Positions 1 to 7,069 of a DNA stretch of 12,436 nt are shown here, one piece after another. The stretch lies in NCBI GenBank assembly GCA_964613675.1, contig CAZTIH010000074.1, positions 1 through 12,436 of the forward strand, read 5' to 3'. This stretch comes from DAIUCA01 sp964613675. Its GTDB lineage: Bacteria; Pseudomonadota; Gammaproteobacteria; Competibacterales; Competibacteraceae. Position 1 is the stretch's first letter. Each line of letters opens with the position of its first letter. The notes below the pieces were generated by a model. The model saw only the letters and a list, made by a program, of their open reading frames with translations. It made no database searches and was not told the origin of the DNA. The position numbers and the translations under genes were made by a program.

Positions 1-1
1 G

Positions 2-561
2 AGTGTGGCGCAAACGGCGGTATTTATGAGTCTCCTCGTCTTGGGCGGTGCGCTTATGCAGTGGCCCTTGGGACGGCTCTCCGATTTATTTGACCGTCGC
101 GGGTTACTGTTGGTGATTTGCGGATTATCGTCGTTTTTCGCTTTAATTCTCGTCGTCATCGAAGCGGGTTCCTTTCGGGGGGACTCGCATTTTTGTTTGG
201 CGCATTTACGCTCCCTGCCTACGCCATTGCCGCCGCGCACACCTTCGATCATGCGGATCGTGCGGACTATGTAGAGGTATCGGCGGGACTGTTATTGGCC
301 AATAACGTCGGGGCAGCAATCGGCCCGTTGGTGGCCAGCACTCTCATGATGTATGGAGGCCCTGCGGGGCTATTCGAGTTTGTATTGGGGATGCAGCTCC
401 TATTGGGGGGATTTTTGCTCTCGCGGCTGTGGCAACGCGAATCGCCAACGGCGGTGGAAAAAGATCACTTCGATTTGGTGAATACCGCACCTGTCTTAGC
501 GGTTGCGGACAATGAAGCGATTGAGATCGCGTTAACGAGCGAGTTAACCCCACCGAGTTAA
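2..561 (+). pseudogene. MFS transporter (YcaD-like), 3' part, interrupted by a -1 frameshift
   Basis: The gene enters from the left edge, so its start is not visible. Positions 2 to about 182 read in one frame through a transmembrane segment and the MFS loop signature GRLSDLFDRR. From about 178 the next helices (GLAFLFGAFTLPAYAIAAAH and onward) continue in the -1 frame to a TAA at 559-561. The switch falls on a run of six G (177-182). A seventh G would join both halves into one continuous product, giving RGGLAF at the junction. The C-terminal half has about four hydrophobic helices, the pattern LLLANNVGAAIGP, and a polar tail of about 40 residues. The family exports or imports small solutes across the inner membrane; the substrate is unknown. 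Either this is a real broken gene or one G was lost in sequencing or assembly. Family assignment is by pattern recognition. Confidence 0.72.
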
Positions 562-579
562 TCCAAGATACGCAATGTA

Positions 580-634
580 GTGACCCGAATGCGCCACAAT
601 CCCCGTCCGTCTCTTAGGGCGGGGAGAATGTCAA
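580..634 (-). repeat. Palindromic element, copy A (IS200/605 right-end-like)
   Basis: Read on the minus strand this begins TTGACATTCTCCCCGCCCT, forms a CCCCG.../CGGGG hairpin, and continues with a TTGTGGCGCATT-like flank and GGGTCAC. It aligns along its whole length with the copies at 4007-4058, 4565-4611 and 12352-12402. The short outer inverted repeat (TTGAC/GTCA) and the central C-rich/G-rich hairpin resemble the right ends of IS200/IS605-type elements, but no tnpA or tnpB is present. The rest of the 562-705 gap holds only a 10-bp palindrome, CGAAATTTCG, at 655-664. Confidence 0.7.
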
Positions 635-705
635 AGAGAAAGTCCCCGATTTCCCGAAATTTCGTATTACGCTGAAATAAACTGTTTTGGATTATTTTTT
701 GACAG

Positions 706-2124
706 ATGCTACCGCCCATGAATACCCCCCCTCTGGTCGTCGATTTGGATGACACCCTCCTAAAAACGGATCTGTTGTTTGAAGCGCTTCTTTGCCTCTT
801 GCGACAACAGCCTTGGTGCGTGTTTTGGCTATTGCCGTGGTACTGGCGGGGGCGCGCTTATCTCAAGGCCCAGATCGCGGCCCGCGTCGTAATTGACCCC
901 AAGGAGTTGCCCTATCGAACGGAATTGTTAACCGCATTGCAGGCAGAGCGTGCCCAGGGTCGTTCACTGATTTTGGCAACGGCGTCCCCACGGACATGGG
1001 CGATGGCGATTGCCGATCATTTGCAACTCTTCGATGACGTGATGGCCAGTGACGCCCAAACCTCGCTCAAAGGGCCCCAAAAAGCGACGGCTTTGGTTCA
1101 GCGTTTTGGGCGCGGGGGATTTGATTATGTGGGGGACAGTCGTGCGGATTTAGCGGTGTGGGCGGTGGCCGCGCGGGCTTGGGTCGTCGGTACGCAACAA
1201 CCCGAAGTGACGGTGGTTCGGCGATTTTTACCCACTGAGTCGCGGTGGCGAATGGTCTTACGGGCGATGCGATTACACCAATGGACGAAAAATGCGTTGT
1301 TATTTGTCCCGCTATTTACATCACACCAATTTTTCCATCTCGATGCGGTTGTCTCCACGGGATTGGCGCTTATCGCCTTCAGTTTGTGTGCGTCGAGCGT
1401 GTATTTATTGAACGACCTATGGGATTTAGGGGCGGATCGCCAGCATTCGCGCAAATGTCACCGTCCCTTTGCGGCGGGCCATCTGAAGATTTTAGAGGGA
1501 CTGTTGTTAATTCCAATTCTCTTGATACTGGCGTTCACCTTGGCCATTTCCCTGTTGAGTTGGAAATTCGTAGCCGTTCTGTTGTTTTACTACGGCTGCA
1601 CGCTGTTTTACTCGTTCTGTGGCAAGGCGATTCCCATCATCGACGTCTTATTTCTTGCGGGGCTGTACACCTTGCGAATCCTGGCCGGGGATGCGGCGCT
1701 CAACCAGTTCACCTCATTTTGGCTGTTGGCCTTCTCGATTTTCTTCTTTTTGAGTTTAGCGATGGTAAAGCGCTACGCAGAACTCGCGGCCTTGCCCCCC
1801 GATGCAGGACAGGTGGTTGGGCGCGGCTATGCCAAAGGTGACGAAGCGTTATTACGAGAACTAGGTGCGGTATCGGGTTACTGCGCGGTATTGGTCTTGG
1901 CGTTGTACATTAAGAGTCCGGAAGTTTTGGCTCTATATCGCTATCCCTGGTTGTTGTGGAGCCTATGCCCCCTGCTGCTCTACTGGATCACACGGGTGTG
2001 GTTCATTACCCATCGGGGGGAAATGCACGACGATCCCATTGTATTTGCGATTCAAGACCGCTTGAGCCACCTCATGGGGTTAGCCACCCTCATCATCGTG
2101 TTGATTGCCTCTCATGGGCGATGA
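706..2124 (+). CDS. HAD-UbiA fusion prenyltransferase, DPPR synthase-like
   Basis: This 472-residue protein has two domains. Residues ~10-165 are a HAD-type phosphatase: DLDDT at 13-17, the motif-II segment LATASPRT, a motif-III lysine in SLKGPQK, and GDSRAD at 143-148. Residues ~186-472 are a polytopic UbiA-family prenyltransferase: RLHQWTKN at 189-196, NDLWDLGADRQHSRKCHRPF at 236-255 (the Mg/diphosphate motif), and the second motif PIIDVLFLAGLYTLRILAG ending near 328. These motifs match the branch that transfers phosphoribose from PRPP to polyprenyl phosphate (mycobacterial Rv3806c type) better than ubiquinone UbiA. The HAD part could remove the 5-phosphate from the product; that is inference. 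The start is ATG at 706, with ATG 718 an equally plausible alternative; neither has a clear Shine-Dalgarno site. A DprE1-like oxidase lies downstream on the same strand at 4705, which supports the pathway. Confidence 0.86.
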   Translation: MLPPMNTPPLVVDLDDTLLKTDLLFEALLCLLRQQPWCVFWLLPWYWRGRAYLKAQIAARVVIDPKELPYRTELLTALQAERAQGRSLILATASPRTWAMAIADHLQLFDDVMASDAQTSLKGPQKATALVQRFGRGGFDYVGDSRADLAVWAVAARAWVVGTQQPEVTVVRRFLPTESRWRMVLRAMRLHQWTKNALLFVPLFTSHQFFHLDAVVSTGLALIAFSLCASSVYLLNDLWDLGADRQHSRKCHRPFAAGHLKILEGLLLIPILLILAFTLAISLLSWKFVAVLLFYYGCTLFYSFCGKAIPIIDVLFLAGLYTLRILAGDAALNQFTSFWLLAFSIFFFLSLAMVKRYAELAALPPDAGQVVGRGYAKGDEALLRELGAVSGYCAVLVLALYIKSPEVLALYRYPWLLWSLCPLLLYWITRVWFITHRGEMHDDPIVFAIQDRLSHLMGLATLIIVLIASHGR

Positions 2125-2150
2125 AACCGACGGCCCCGACGCTGGGTTTC
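2123..2150. terminator. Possible hairpin between convergent genes
   Basis: GAAACC (2123-2128) and GGTTTC (2145-2150) form a six-base inverted repeat that starts on the stop codon of the HAD-UbiA gene. The 91-bp gap to the convergent pap stop also holds a CGCCC/GGGCG pair near 2183-2214. Neither is followed by a proper T-run, so termination here is only a suggestion. Confidence 0.25.
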
Positions 2151-2215
2151 TAATCGAATCGGCGCCATCGCCATCATAGAAACGCCCGTGGGATTTTCCT
2201 TTGGGCGCCAAAATA

Positions 2216-3772
2216 TCAAGCGGATTTGGATTTGGACTTCGATTTTTTGGGTGGACTTGGGGGGTCTTCAGACAAGCCCAGTTCTTTTTCCAGATGCAGA
2301 CACACGGTTTGCAACACTTGTAAACGCGCAAACCGCTTGTCATTCCCCGAGACCAAAATCCAAGGGGCAAATTCGGTACTCGTTCGGGCGACCATATCGT
2401 CAATCGCCATCACATAATCCTCCCACCGATCCCGATTGCGCCAATCTTCTTCGGTAATTTTATGGCGTTTGTAAGGGATGGTTTCTCGCTCTTGAAACCG
2501 TTTTAACTGCTCATCGGGGTCGATGTGTAACCAGAATTTGAGGACAATCACGCCGTGTTTCGCCAGATTTTCTTCAAAACTGTTAATTTCTAAATACGCA
2601 CGCTTCCATTCCATTTCCGTCGCAAATTCTTCTACTCGCTCGACCAAAACCCGCCCATACCATGAACGATCATAAATCGTCACGCGGCCGGCACGCGGAA
2701 CATGTCGCCAGAAACGCCATAAATAGTGATGGTTGCGCTCTTCATCCGTCGGGGCCGCAGTGGAAATGACCTGATACAAACGGGCATCCATCGCTTGGGT
2801 CATCCGCCGAATACAGCCCCCTTTTCCCGCCGCATCCCACCCCTCCAAGACCAGCAGCGTAGAACGCGCTTGCCGATGAGCTTCCCATACGAGACGGTGG
2901 AGTTGCCCTTGATAGCGTTTAAGTTGCTTTTCGTAGTCTTTTTCAGAAATCGTTTGGTTGAGATCGACCCTGTCTAACACGGTACGGGTTTTTTCACCGG
3001 CATTGAAATTACTGATAGCTGCGGTGGGCGGTCGATTTTTCCGTGAAAATTCATCCGCTTGTTGTTGGGCTAGGACTTGATTGAGATTCGCCAACACGCT
3101 TTGGGCAACGGTTAGGTCTCGATAGCGGGCATTCGTGGATTCAACCATTTGCCAAGGTGCATTCCCCGAGTCGGTGTGACGAATCGCTCGTTCCGCCGCG
3201 TGCATAAATGCTTCGTACAAGTTGACATGTTTCCAATCCCGTTCAGAAACACTGCGTCGCGTGTCGGGATCGTCGGCCAATTTTTGTAAACGGCGCTGTT
3301 GCTCGTTTTTCGGTAAATGTAGCCAGTATTTTAAAATTAAGGCGCCGTCTTCTACTAACAGCGTTTCAAAACGACGAATCTGAATAAGCATTTCGTCCAT
3401 TTGCGTGGGTTCAATATCGCCGTACGCCAGCGATTGAATGGGATCGACGTACCACCCGCCAAAAAAAATCCCAATCCGTCCCCGAGCGGGCAGCTGTCGC
3501 CAATAGCGCCAAAAGTAAGGCCGTGACCGTTCTTCATCTGTAGGCGTGTCGATGGCGATGGTTTCGATTCCTCGCGGGTCGAGCCATTCATTGAGGGCGT
3601 TGACCACATCGCCGCGTCCCGCCCCATCCACGCCCGAAATAATGATGATGACCGGGGTTTTGGTTTGACTGAGCGCGAATTGTGCTTGTAACAACTGGGC
3701 CCGTAATTCGGGGACTTGGGTTTTGTAAAGCGCTTTACTGATCTTGCGACCCACTTCGGCGGCTTCAAACAT
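2216..3772 (-). CDS. pap: Polyphosphate:AMP phosphotransferase (two-domain PPK2 family)
   Basis: This cytosolic enzyme transfers phosphate from polyphosphate to AMP to give ADP. At 518 residues it has the length of the fused two-domain PPK2 class (Acinetobacter johnsonii PAP, Pseudomonas aeruginosa PA3455). The C-terminal domain (~275-505) keeps the active motifs: EGWDAAGKGG at 310-319 (Walker A-like) and YDRSWYGR at 367-374 (Walker B/base-binding). The N-terminal domain (~10-240) keeps the fold but its motifs are degenerate: GVDGAGRG at 47-54 and FFGGWY at 103-108, so the Walker A lysine and the DRSWY aspartate are missing. The last ten residues form a Lys-Ser tail. ATG 3772 is preceded by AAGGA about eight bases upstream. 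The gene stands alone, convergent with the HAD-UbiA gene. A shared role with that gene is not shown by the sequence. Confidence 0.94.
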   Translation of the reverse strand: MFEAAEVGRKISKALYKTQVPELRAQLLQAQFALSQTKTPVIIIISGVDGAGRGDVVNALNEWLDPRGIETIAIDTPTDEERSRPYFWRYWRQLPARGRIGIFFGGWYVDPIQSLAYGDIEPTQMDEMLIQIRRFETLLVEDGALILKYWLHLPKNEQQRRLQKLADDPDTRRSVSERDWKHVNLYEAFMHAAERAIRHTDSGNAPWQMVESTNARYRDLTVAQSVLANLNQVLAQQQADEFSRKNRPPTAAISNFNAGEKTRTVLDRVDLNQTISEKDYEKQLKRYQGQLHRLVWEAHRQARSTLLVLEGWDAAGKGGCIRRMTQAMDARLYQVISTAAPTDEERNHHYLWRFWRHVPRAGRVTIYDRSWYGRVLVERVEEFATEMEWKRAYLEINSFEENLAKHGVIVLKFWLHIDPDEQLKRFQERETIPYKRHKITEEDWRNRDRWEDYVMAIDDMVARTSTEFAPWILVSGNDKRFARLQVLQTVCLHLEKELGLSEDPPSPPKKSKSKSKSA

Positions 3773-3903
3773 ATCGTTATCCTTATTTTTATCTGTAAGA
3801 CGGGGTTATTTTTAGGATTAACCTATCGTGTGAGCAGGGTTTATAGCGTAATAGGTCGCTACAAAGTAAGGCGTCGGTGATGGGAAATTCGCCTATCAAA
3901 CCG

Positions 3904-3940
3904 GTTCACGACCGATAAATTTCAGTCGCTTCTCGTGAAC
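3904..3940. repeat. Long hairpin, perfect 8-bp inverted repeat
   Basis: GTTCACGA (3904-3911) and TCGTGAAC (3933-3940) are perfect inverted repeats around a 21-base AT-rich loop. No T-run follows on either strand. It lies in the non-coding stretch between pap (start 3772) and the threonine-rich gene (stop 4112). It could be a regulatory hairpin, or part of a decayed mobile element together with copy D of the palindromic repeat about 65 bp further on. Apart from these and an ACCTAT/ATAGGT pair near 3822-3857, I see nothing else in 3773-4006. Confidence 0.4.
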
Positions 3941-4006
3941 AATGGGTGTCCTGAAAACAGCTTACAACTCAATGATTCAGGCATTGAAGCGCAGAGAGTG
4001 GAGGTT

Positions 4007-4058
4007 GTGATCCAGATTGCGCGGCAAACCCCGCCGTTCGTTCAGGGAGGGGAAGGCT
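4007..4058 (-). repeat. Palindromic element, copy D (most diverged)
   Basis: The plus strand reads GTGATCCAGATTGCGCGGC, then AACCCCGCCG, then a TTCAGGGAGGGG arm. This aligns with the reverse complement of the copy at 12352-12402 (TTGACCAAAATGCGCGACA, GCCCCGTCC, TTCAGGGCGGGG), with a three-base insertion in the loop. Its orientation matches copy A and is opposite to copies B and C. Divergence is greater than between B and C, so it is probably an old remnant. Confidence 0.55.
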
Positions 4059-4111
4059 GCACCATTCGTTACGACAATCTGCGGTGGGACAATTGCCGCC
4101 CTGAGTTCTGC

Positions 4112-4432
4112 TTAAGATTTACTCAGCGCCCGGTAAGCTTTGTAGCCGCCATACACAAGCAACCCCCCCGCAACGACGATGCCCGCCACAGGAAGCGCCA
4201 CTGTTGCCACTGTCGTTGTGGTGGTTGTACATCCCAGCCAGCCCATAATGCCTGTGGCAGTCGTCGTTGTGGTCGTTGTGGTCGTTGTGGTGGTGGTTGC
4301 CACAATCACGGTTTGCCCAAATTGCGTAGTAGCGGCTCTAGCGGCTCCACCAATTGCGGCGAGTACTATCTGAGTCTCAGCCGTTTTGCGGATCAAACGA
4401 TTGGCAGATCCGATGAGGCCTTTGTTGTTCAT
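4112..4432 (-). CDS. Small threonine-rich hydrophobic protein of unknown function
   Basis: I do not recognise this 106-residue protein. Residues 1-21 are polar and basic (MNNKGLIGSANRLIRKTAET). Residues 22-45 are moderately hydrophobic and Ala/Gly-rich. Residues 46-58 are thirteen consecutive threonines. A short GIMGWLGC linker follows, then six more threonines (69-74). Residues 75-97 form a strongly hydrophobic Val/Ala/Gly segment ending GGLLVYGGYKAYRALSKS, which looks like a membrane helix with small-residue packing and a basic end. No signal-peptide cleavage site is evident. I chose ATG 4432 because AGAGGGG lies about 11 bases upstream; the frame stays open to about 4510 but has no convincing start there. 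The threonine run is encoded by a 9-bp tandem repeat. The gene lies between inverted copies D and B of the palindromic element. The opposite strand is also open, so coding status is not certain. Confidence 0.5.
   Translation of the reverse strand: MNNKGLIGSANRLIRKTAETQIVLAAIGGAARAATTQFGQTVIVATTTTTTTTTTTTTATGIMGWLGCTTTTTTVATVALPVAGIVVAGGLLVYGGYKAYRALSKS
4259..4297. repeat. Tandem 9-bp repeat encoding the poly-Thr run
   Basis: GTCGTTGTG occurs three times in perfect tandem at 4263-4289 and decays into GTGGTGGTT. A further copy sits at 4212-4220 inside the second threonine run. The unit is a multiple of three, so changes in copy number would change protein length but keep the frame. Confidence 0.8.
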
Positions 4433-4564
4433 AAGCTTTGCAACCCCTCTAATGCGTGGTTCAGATCGCCAAAAGTTAGCGACTCCTCTTAACCTCGTGG
4501 GTCGCCACAAGTTTGTGGTGTTTTTACCCTAACTATTTGCGCTATCAATATTCCCAGTCACGCG

Positions 4565-4611
4565 CTCCTTCCCCGTGCTCAGAAACGGGGCTTGTCGCGC
4601 ATTTAAGTCAA
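4565..4611 (+). repeat. Palindromic element, copy B
   Basis: The sequence runs CTCCTTCCCCGTGCTC, AGAAACGGGG, then CTTGTCGCGCATTTAAGTCAA. It shares the 20-base word ACGGGGCTTGTCGCGCATTT exactly with copy C at 12352-12402. It lies about 95 bp upstream of the DprE1-like start, in the same orientation as that gene. The whole 4433-4704 interval between the threonine-rich gene and the oxidase has no other gene-like content, though the oxidase frame stays open through it. Confidence 0.72.
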
Positions 4612-4704
4612 GAACCCATCGCCTCATCGGCCCGCGATACCCCTCATTCTTGGTTAATTTCTGCGTTACCCTTGCGGTTCTCGTCTCTTACGGACCCTCA
4701 CACC

Positions 4705-6006
4705 ATGCGCTACCAGTCTTGGGGCCGTTATCCGCGCCTATCCCAAACGTCCCATCGCCTTACTTCTCGCCACATCCCTCTGCCGCCGTTACAACCCGCC
4801 TTGCCGTTTGGGAACGGTCGGAGTTACGGCGACAGTTGTTTAGCGCCAAACGCGGGTTACTTACTCGATGCACGACCCCTCAATCGGTTTATTGCGTTTG
4901 ATCGCACGACAGGTCGGTTACGGGCAGAGGCCGGGGTATTGCTGTCGGAGGTGATCGACTTGGCGTTGCCTCAAGGATTTTTTCTGCCGGTCACGCCCGG
5001 TTCGCGGTTTGTGACCCTTGGCGGGGCGATTGCGAATGATGTCCACGGTAAAAATCACCATCGCGCCGGGAGCTTCGGCCACCACATACGGCAATTTGAA
5101 TTGTTGCGTTCCGATGGACAGCGTTTGGTGTGCAGCCCCAGGTCGAACGCGGATTGGTTTGCGGCCACCGTGGGCGGGTTAGGGTTGACGGGCTTGATCA
5201 CGTGGGTCGAACTGGATTTGAAGCCGGTGGGCAGTCCGTCGATGCAGGTAGAGACGACGCGGTTTCGCGAATTGGGCGAATTTCACGACCTATGTCAGGC
5301 GTCAGATGCGCGATTTGAGTACACGGTGGCGTGGATTGACTGTCTAGCGACGGGGCGGCAGGTGGGACGTGGCTTGTTTATGGCGGGCAATCATGGAAGT
5401 GCGTTACGGCGTCCGTTGGCGCAGCCGCCGCGCTGGACTCTCTCCATGCCAATGACACCCCCTATGTCGCTCGTCAATTCACTCAGTTTACGGGCGTTCA
5501 ACGCGGCGTATTACCGCAAGCAGTGGGCCGATGTCACTCGAACGACGCAACACGTTCTGCCCTTTTTCTACCCGCTCGACGAGATTTTGCATTGGAACCG
5601 GTTGTACGGCCCCAAAGGATTTTTGCAGTACCAAAGTGTGGTGCCGTGGGAGCATTGGCGGTCGGCGGTGAGCGAACAACTCGCCCGCATTGCCCAATCC
5701 GGTGCAGGTTCATTTTTGGCCGTCTTGAAGGCATTTGGGGCGCATCCCAGCGTCGGGGCACTGTCCTTTCCGCGTCCAGGGGTGACATTAGCCTTGGATT
5801 TTCCCTTTCAGGGCCAACGTACCTTGGATTTACTCGATCAGTTAGACGAGGTCGTGGCACAGGCAGGGGGAGCCATTTACCCGGCAAAGGATGCGCGGTG
5901 GTCAGGGACACGATTTAAGGCAGCGTATCCCCAATGGGAACAGGTGGAAGCCAAACGCGATCCGCAATTCATGTCCCACTTTTGGCAACGGGTGATGGCA
6001 ACATAA
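4705..6006 (+). CDS. DprE1-like FAD-dependent oxidase (decaprenylphosphoryl-ribose 2'-oxidase family)
   Basis: From ATG 4705 this is a 433-residue flavoprotein of the VAO/ALO type. N-terminal FAD-binding motifs are SWGRYP (5-10), PFGNGRSYGDS (34-44) and GGAIANDVHGKNHH (106-119); the last matches mycobacterial DprE1 around its flavin-binding region. C-terminal features are SFLAVLKAFG, SFPRPG and YPAKDAR; the lysine at 395 matches the catalytic lysine of DprE1. Mycobacterial DprE1 has a cysteine in the NICVDFP stretch; from memory of that family, it is alanine here (A363, in TLALDFP). The enzyme would oxidise polyprenyl-phosphoryl-ribose to its 2'-keto form. The partner reductase (DprE2-type SDR) is not in the window. 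The frame is open back to a TTG at 4513, but that extension reads through repeat copy B and lacks homology-like motifs, so I reject it. Its 3' end overlaps the convergent fbpC end by 38 bp. Confidence 0.86.
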   Translation: MRYQSWGRYPRLSQTSHRLTSRHIPLPPLQPALPFGNGRSYGDSCLAPNAGYLLDARPLNRFIAFDRTTGRLRAEAGVLLSEVIDLALPQGFFLPVTPGSRFVTLGGAIANDVHGKNHHRAGSFGHHIRQFELLRSDGQRLVCSPRSNADWFAATVGGLGLTGLITWVELDLKPVGSPSMQVETTRFRELGEFHDLCQASDARFEYTVAWIDCLATGRQVGRGLFMAGNHGSALRRPLAQPPRWTLSMPMTPPMSLVNSLSLRAFNAAYYRKQWADVTRTTQHVLPFFYPLDEILHWNRLYGPKGFLQYQSVVPWEHWRSAVSEQLARIAQSGAGSFLAVLKAFGAHPSVGALSFPRPGVTLALDFPFQGQRTLDLLDQLDEVVAQAGGAIYPAKDARWSGTRFKAAYPQWEQVEAKRDPQFMSHFWQRVMAT

Positions 6007-7069
6007 GCGGTTCCGATTTGGGGAAGATAAAGGCTAATTCGGGGGTTAACTCCAATGCCACCTGTTGGCCCACTTGCAACAAACTGTTCCCAAAAACGCG
6101 GGCATGTAAGTGGCAATCAAAGCCCGTCGTGTCTGGCAAAGTTCTCAAATGCAATAAACTGTTACGGCCCAACTGACGGACGGTCTTAATTTCCGCTTGA
6201 GGCAAACTTCCCCCTTCCTCATGCGGCATTCTTAAGCGCGGTTGAATGGCCTCCGAACGCACTAAAATCTCCACTTCTCCCTCAAGGGGCGTGGGTAGTC
6301 GCCCAAACGGACTCTTTGCAAAGCCCCCCGCTGCGGTGCTCTCTATGAGGTTGGTTTCCCCAAAAAATGATGCCACTAAGCGATTTTTCGGTTGCCGATA
6401 CAGCGTTAGGGCGGCCCCTTCCTGCAAAATTTGTCCGTGATCCATTAACGCAATTCGGTCCCCCATAAACAGCGCTTCCTCTGGATCATGGGTCACCATG
6501 AGCGCCGAGGCCCCGATTTCCTTCAAGACATGCAATACCTCGTCTCTCACTTGATGACGCCGTTGGGTGTCCAAATTGGAAAACGGCTCGTCTAACAACA
6601 AAATGGCGGGTTCGGGGGCCAAGGCCCGTGCCAACGCCACCCGCTGTTGTTCTCCCCCCGAGAGCTGATGGGGATAACCTTGTTTCTTGTGCGCCAACCC
6701 AACCCGCGCTAACCACTGATCGACGCGCTTTTGACGCATCGCCGAGGGCAACGCATGAAGCCCAAACGCCACATTTTCGCCAATCGTCAGGTGGGGGAAT
6801 AGCGCGAAATCCTGAAATAACAGGCCCGTGCGACGCTTTTCGGGCGGGACAAATAGCCCCTCTCCAGACACCTGCTGACCGCCCAAGAAAATCTGGCCTT
6901 GTTGAGGTCGTTCAAGCCCGGCGGCAATACGTAATGCCGTCGTTTTCCCACAGCCCGACGGTCCCAATAAACACATGATTTCCCCTTGATTGACCTGTAA
7001 CGACACATTATTCAATGCCGTCAACGCGCCAAATTGCTGGGTGACGCCTAAAAACATGAGCGCACTCAT
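5969..7069 (-). CDS. fbpC: Ferric iron ABC transporter ATP-binding protein
   Basis: This 366-residue ATPase powers the iron importer at the cytoplasmic face of the inner membrane. Visible motifs are Walker A GPSGCGKT (36-43), Q-loop Gln86 in LLFQD, signature LSGGE (136-140), Walker B ILLLDEP (156-162), D-loop SNLD, and switch His194 in VTHD. After the nucleotide-binding domain, residues ~240-366 form a TOBE-like regulatory region (LVRSEAIQPR, GRNSLLHLR). The length fits FbpC/CysA/PotA-type subunits, and the neighbours identify it as the iron member. Its ATG overlaps the fbpB stop (ATGA, 7066-7069), so translation is probably coupled. Its 3' end overlaps the convergent oxidase gene, leaving no room for an intergenic terminator. 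Confidence 0.94.
   Translation of the reverse strand: MSALMFLGVTQQFGALTALNNVSLQVNQGEIMCLLGPSGCGKTTALRIAAGLERPQQGQIFLGGQQVSGEGLFVPPEKRRTGLLFQDFALFPHLTIGENVAFGLHALPSAMRQKRVDQWLARVGLAHKKQGYPHQLSGGEQQRVALARALAPEPAILLLDEPFSNLDTQRRHQVRDEVLHVLKEIGASALMVTHDPEEALFMGDRIALMDHGQILQEGAALTLYRQPKNRLVASFFGETNLIESTAAGGFAKSPFGRLPTPLEGEVEILVRSEAIQPRLRMPHEEGGSLPQAEIKTVRQLGRNSLLHLRTLPDTTGFDCHLHARVFGNSLLQVGQQVALELTPELAFIFPKSEPLMLPSPVAKSGT

Noticed and set aside
655..664. CGAAATTTCG palindrome upstream of the HAD-UbiA gene as an operator
   Set aside because: A single 10-bp palindrome with no known regulator match and no clear promoter around it; likely chance.
1245..1841. 198-codon plus-strand frame inside the UbiA domain
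   Set aside because: It is an out-of-frame shadow of a motif-rich, well-supported gene.
3822..3857. ACCTAT/ATAGGT inverted repeat upstream of pap
   Set aside because: Six bases with a 24-base gap is easily expected by chance, and no convincing promoter surrounds it.
4211..4297. CRISPR array
   Set aside because: The repeats are contiguous 9-mers without spacers, and no cas gene is present.
3935..4492. Cys/Arg-rich plus-strand frame of 185 codons
   Set aside because: It is the reverse of the threonine-coding repeat: GTCGTTGTG units read as Cys/Arg/Gly in this frame. It spans repeat copy D and has no convincing ribosome site. The minus-strand product has a more protein-like build.
4433..4510. 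Extended start for the threonine-rich gene up to 4510
   Set aside because: No good start codon with a ribosome site was found there, whereas AGAGGGG precedes ATG 4432. AGAGGAGTCGCTAAC and AGAGGGGTTGCAAAG upstream look like a weak duplication only.
4513..4704. 64-codon N-terminal extension of the oxidase from a TTG at 4513
   Set aside because: It reads through palindromic repeat copy B and shows no family motif. The family N-terminus (SWGRYP) begins right after ATG 4705.
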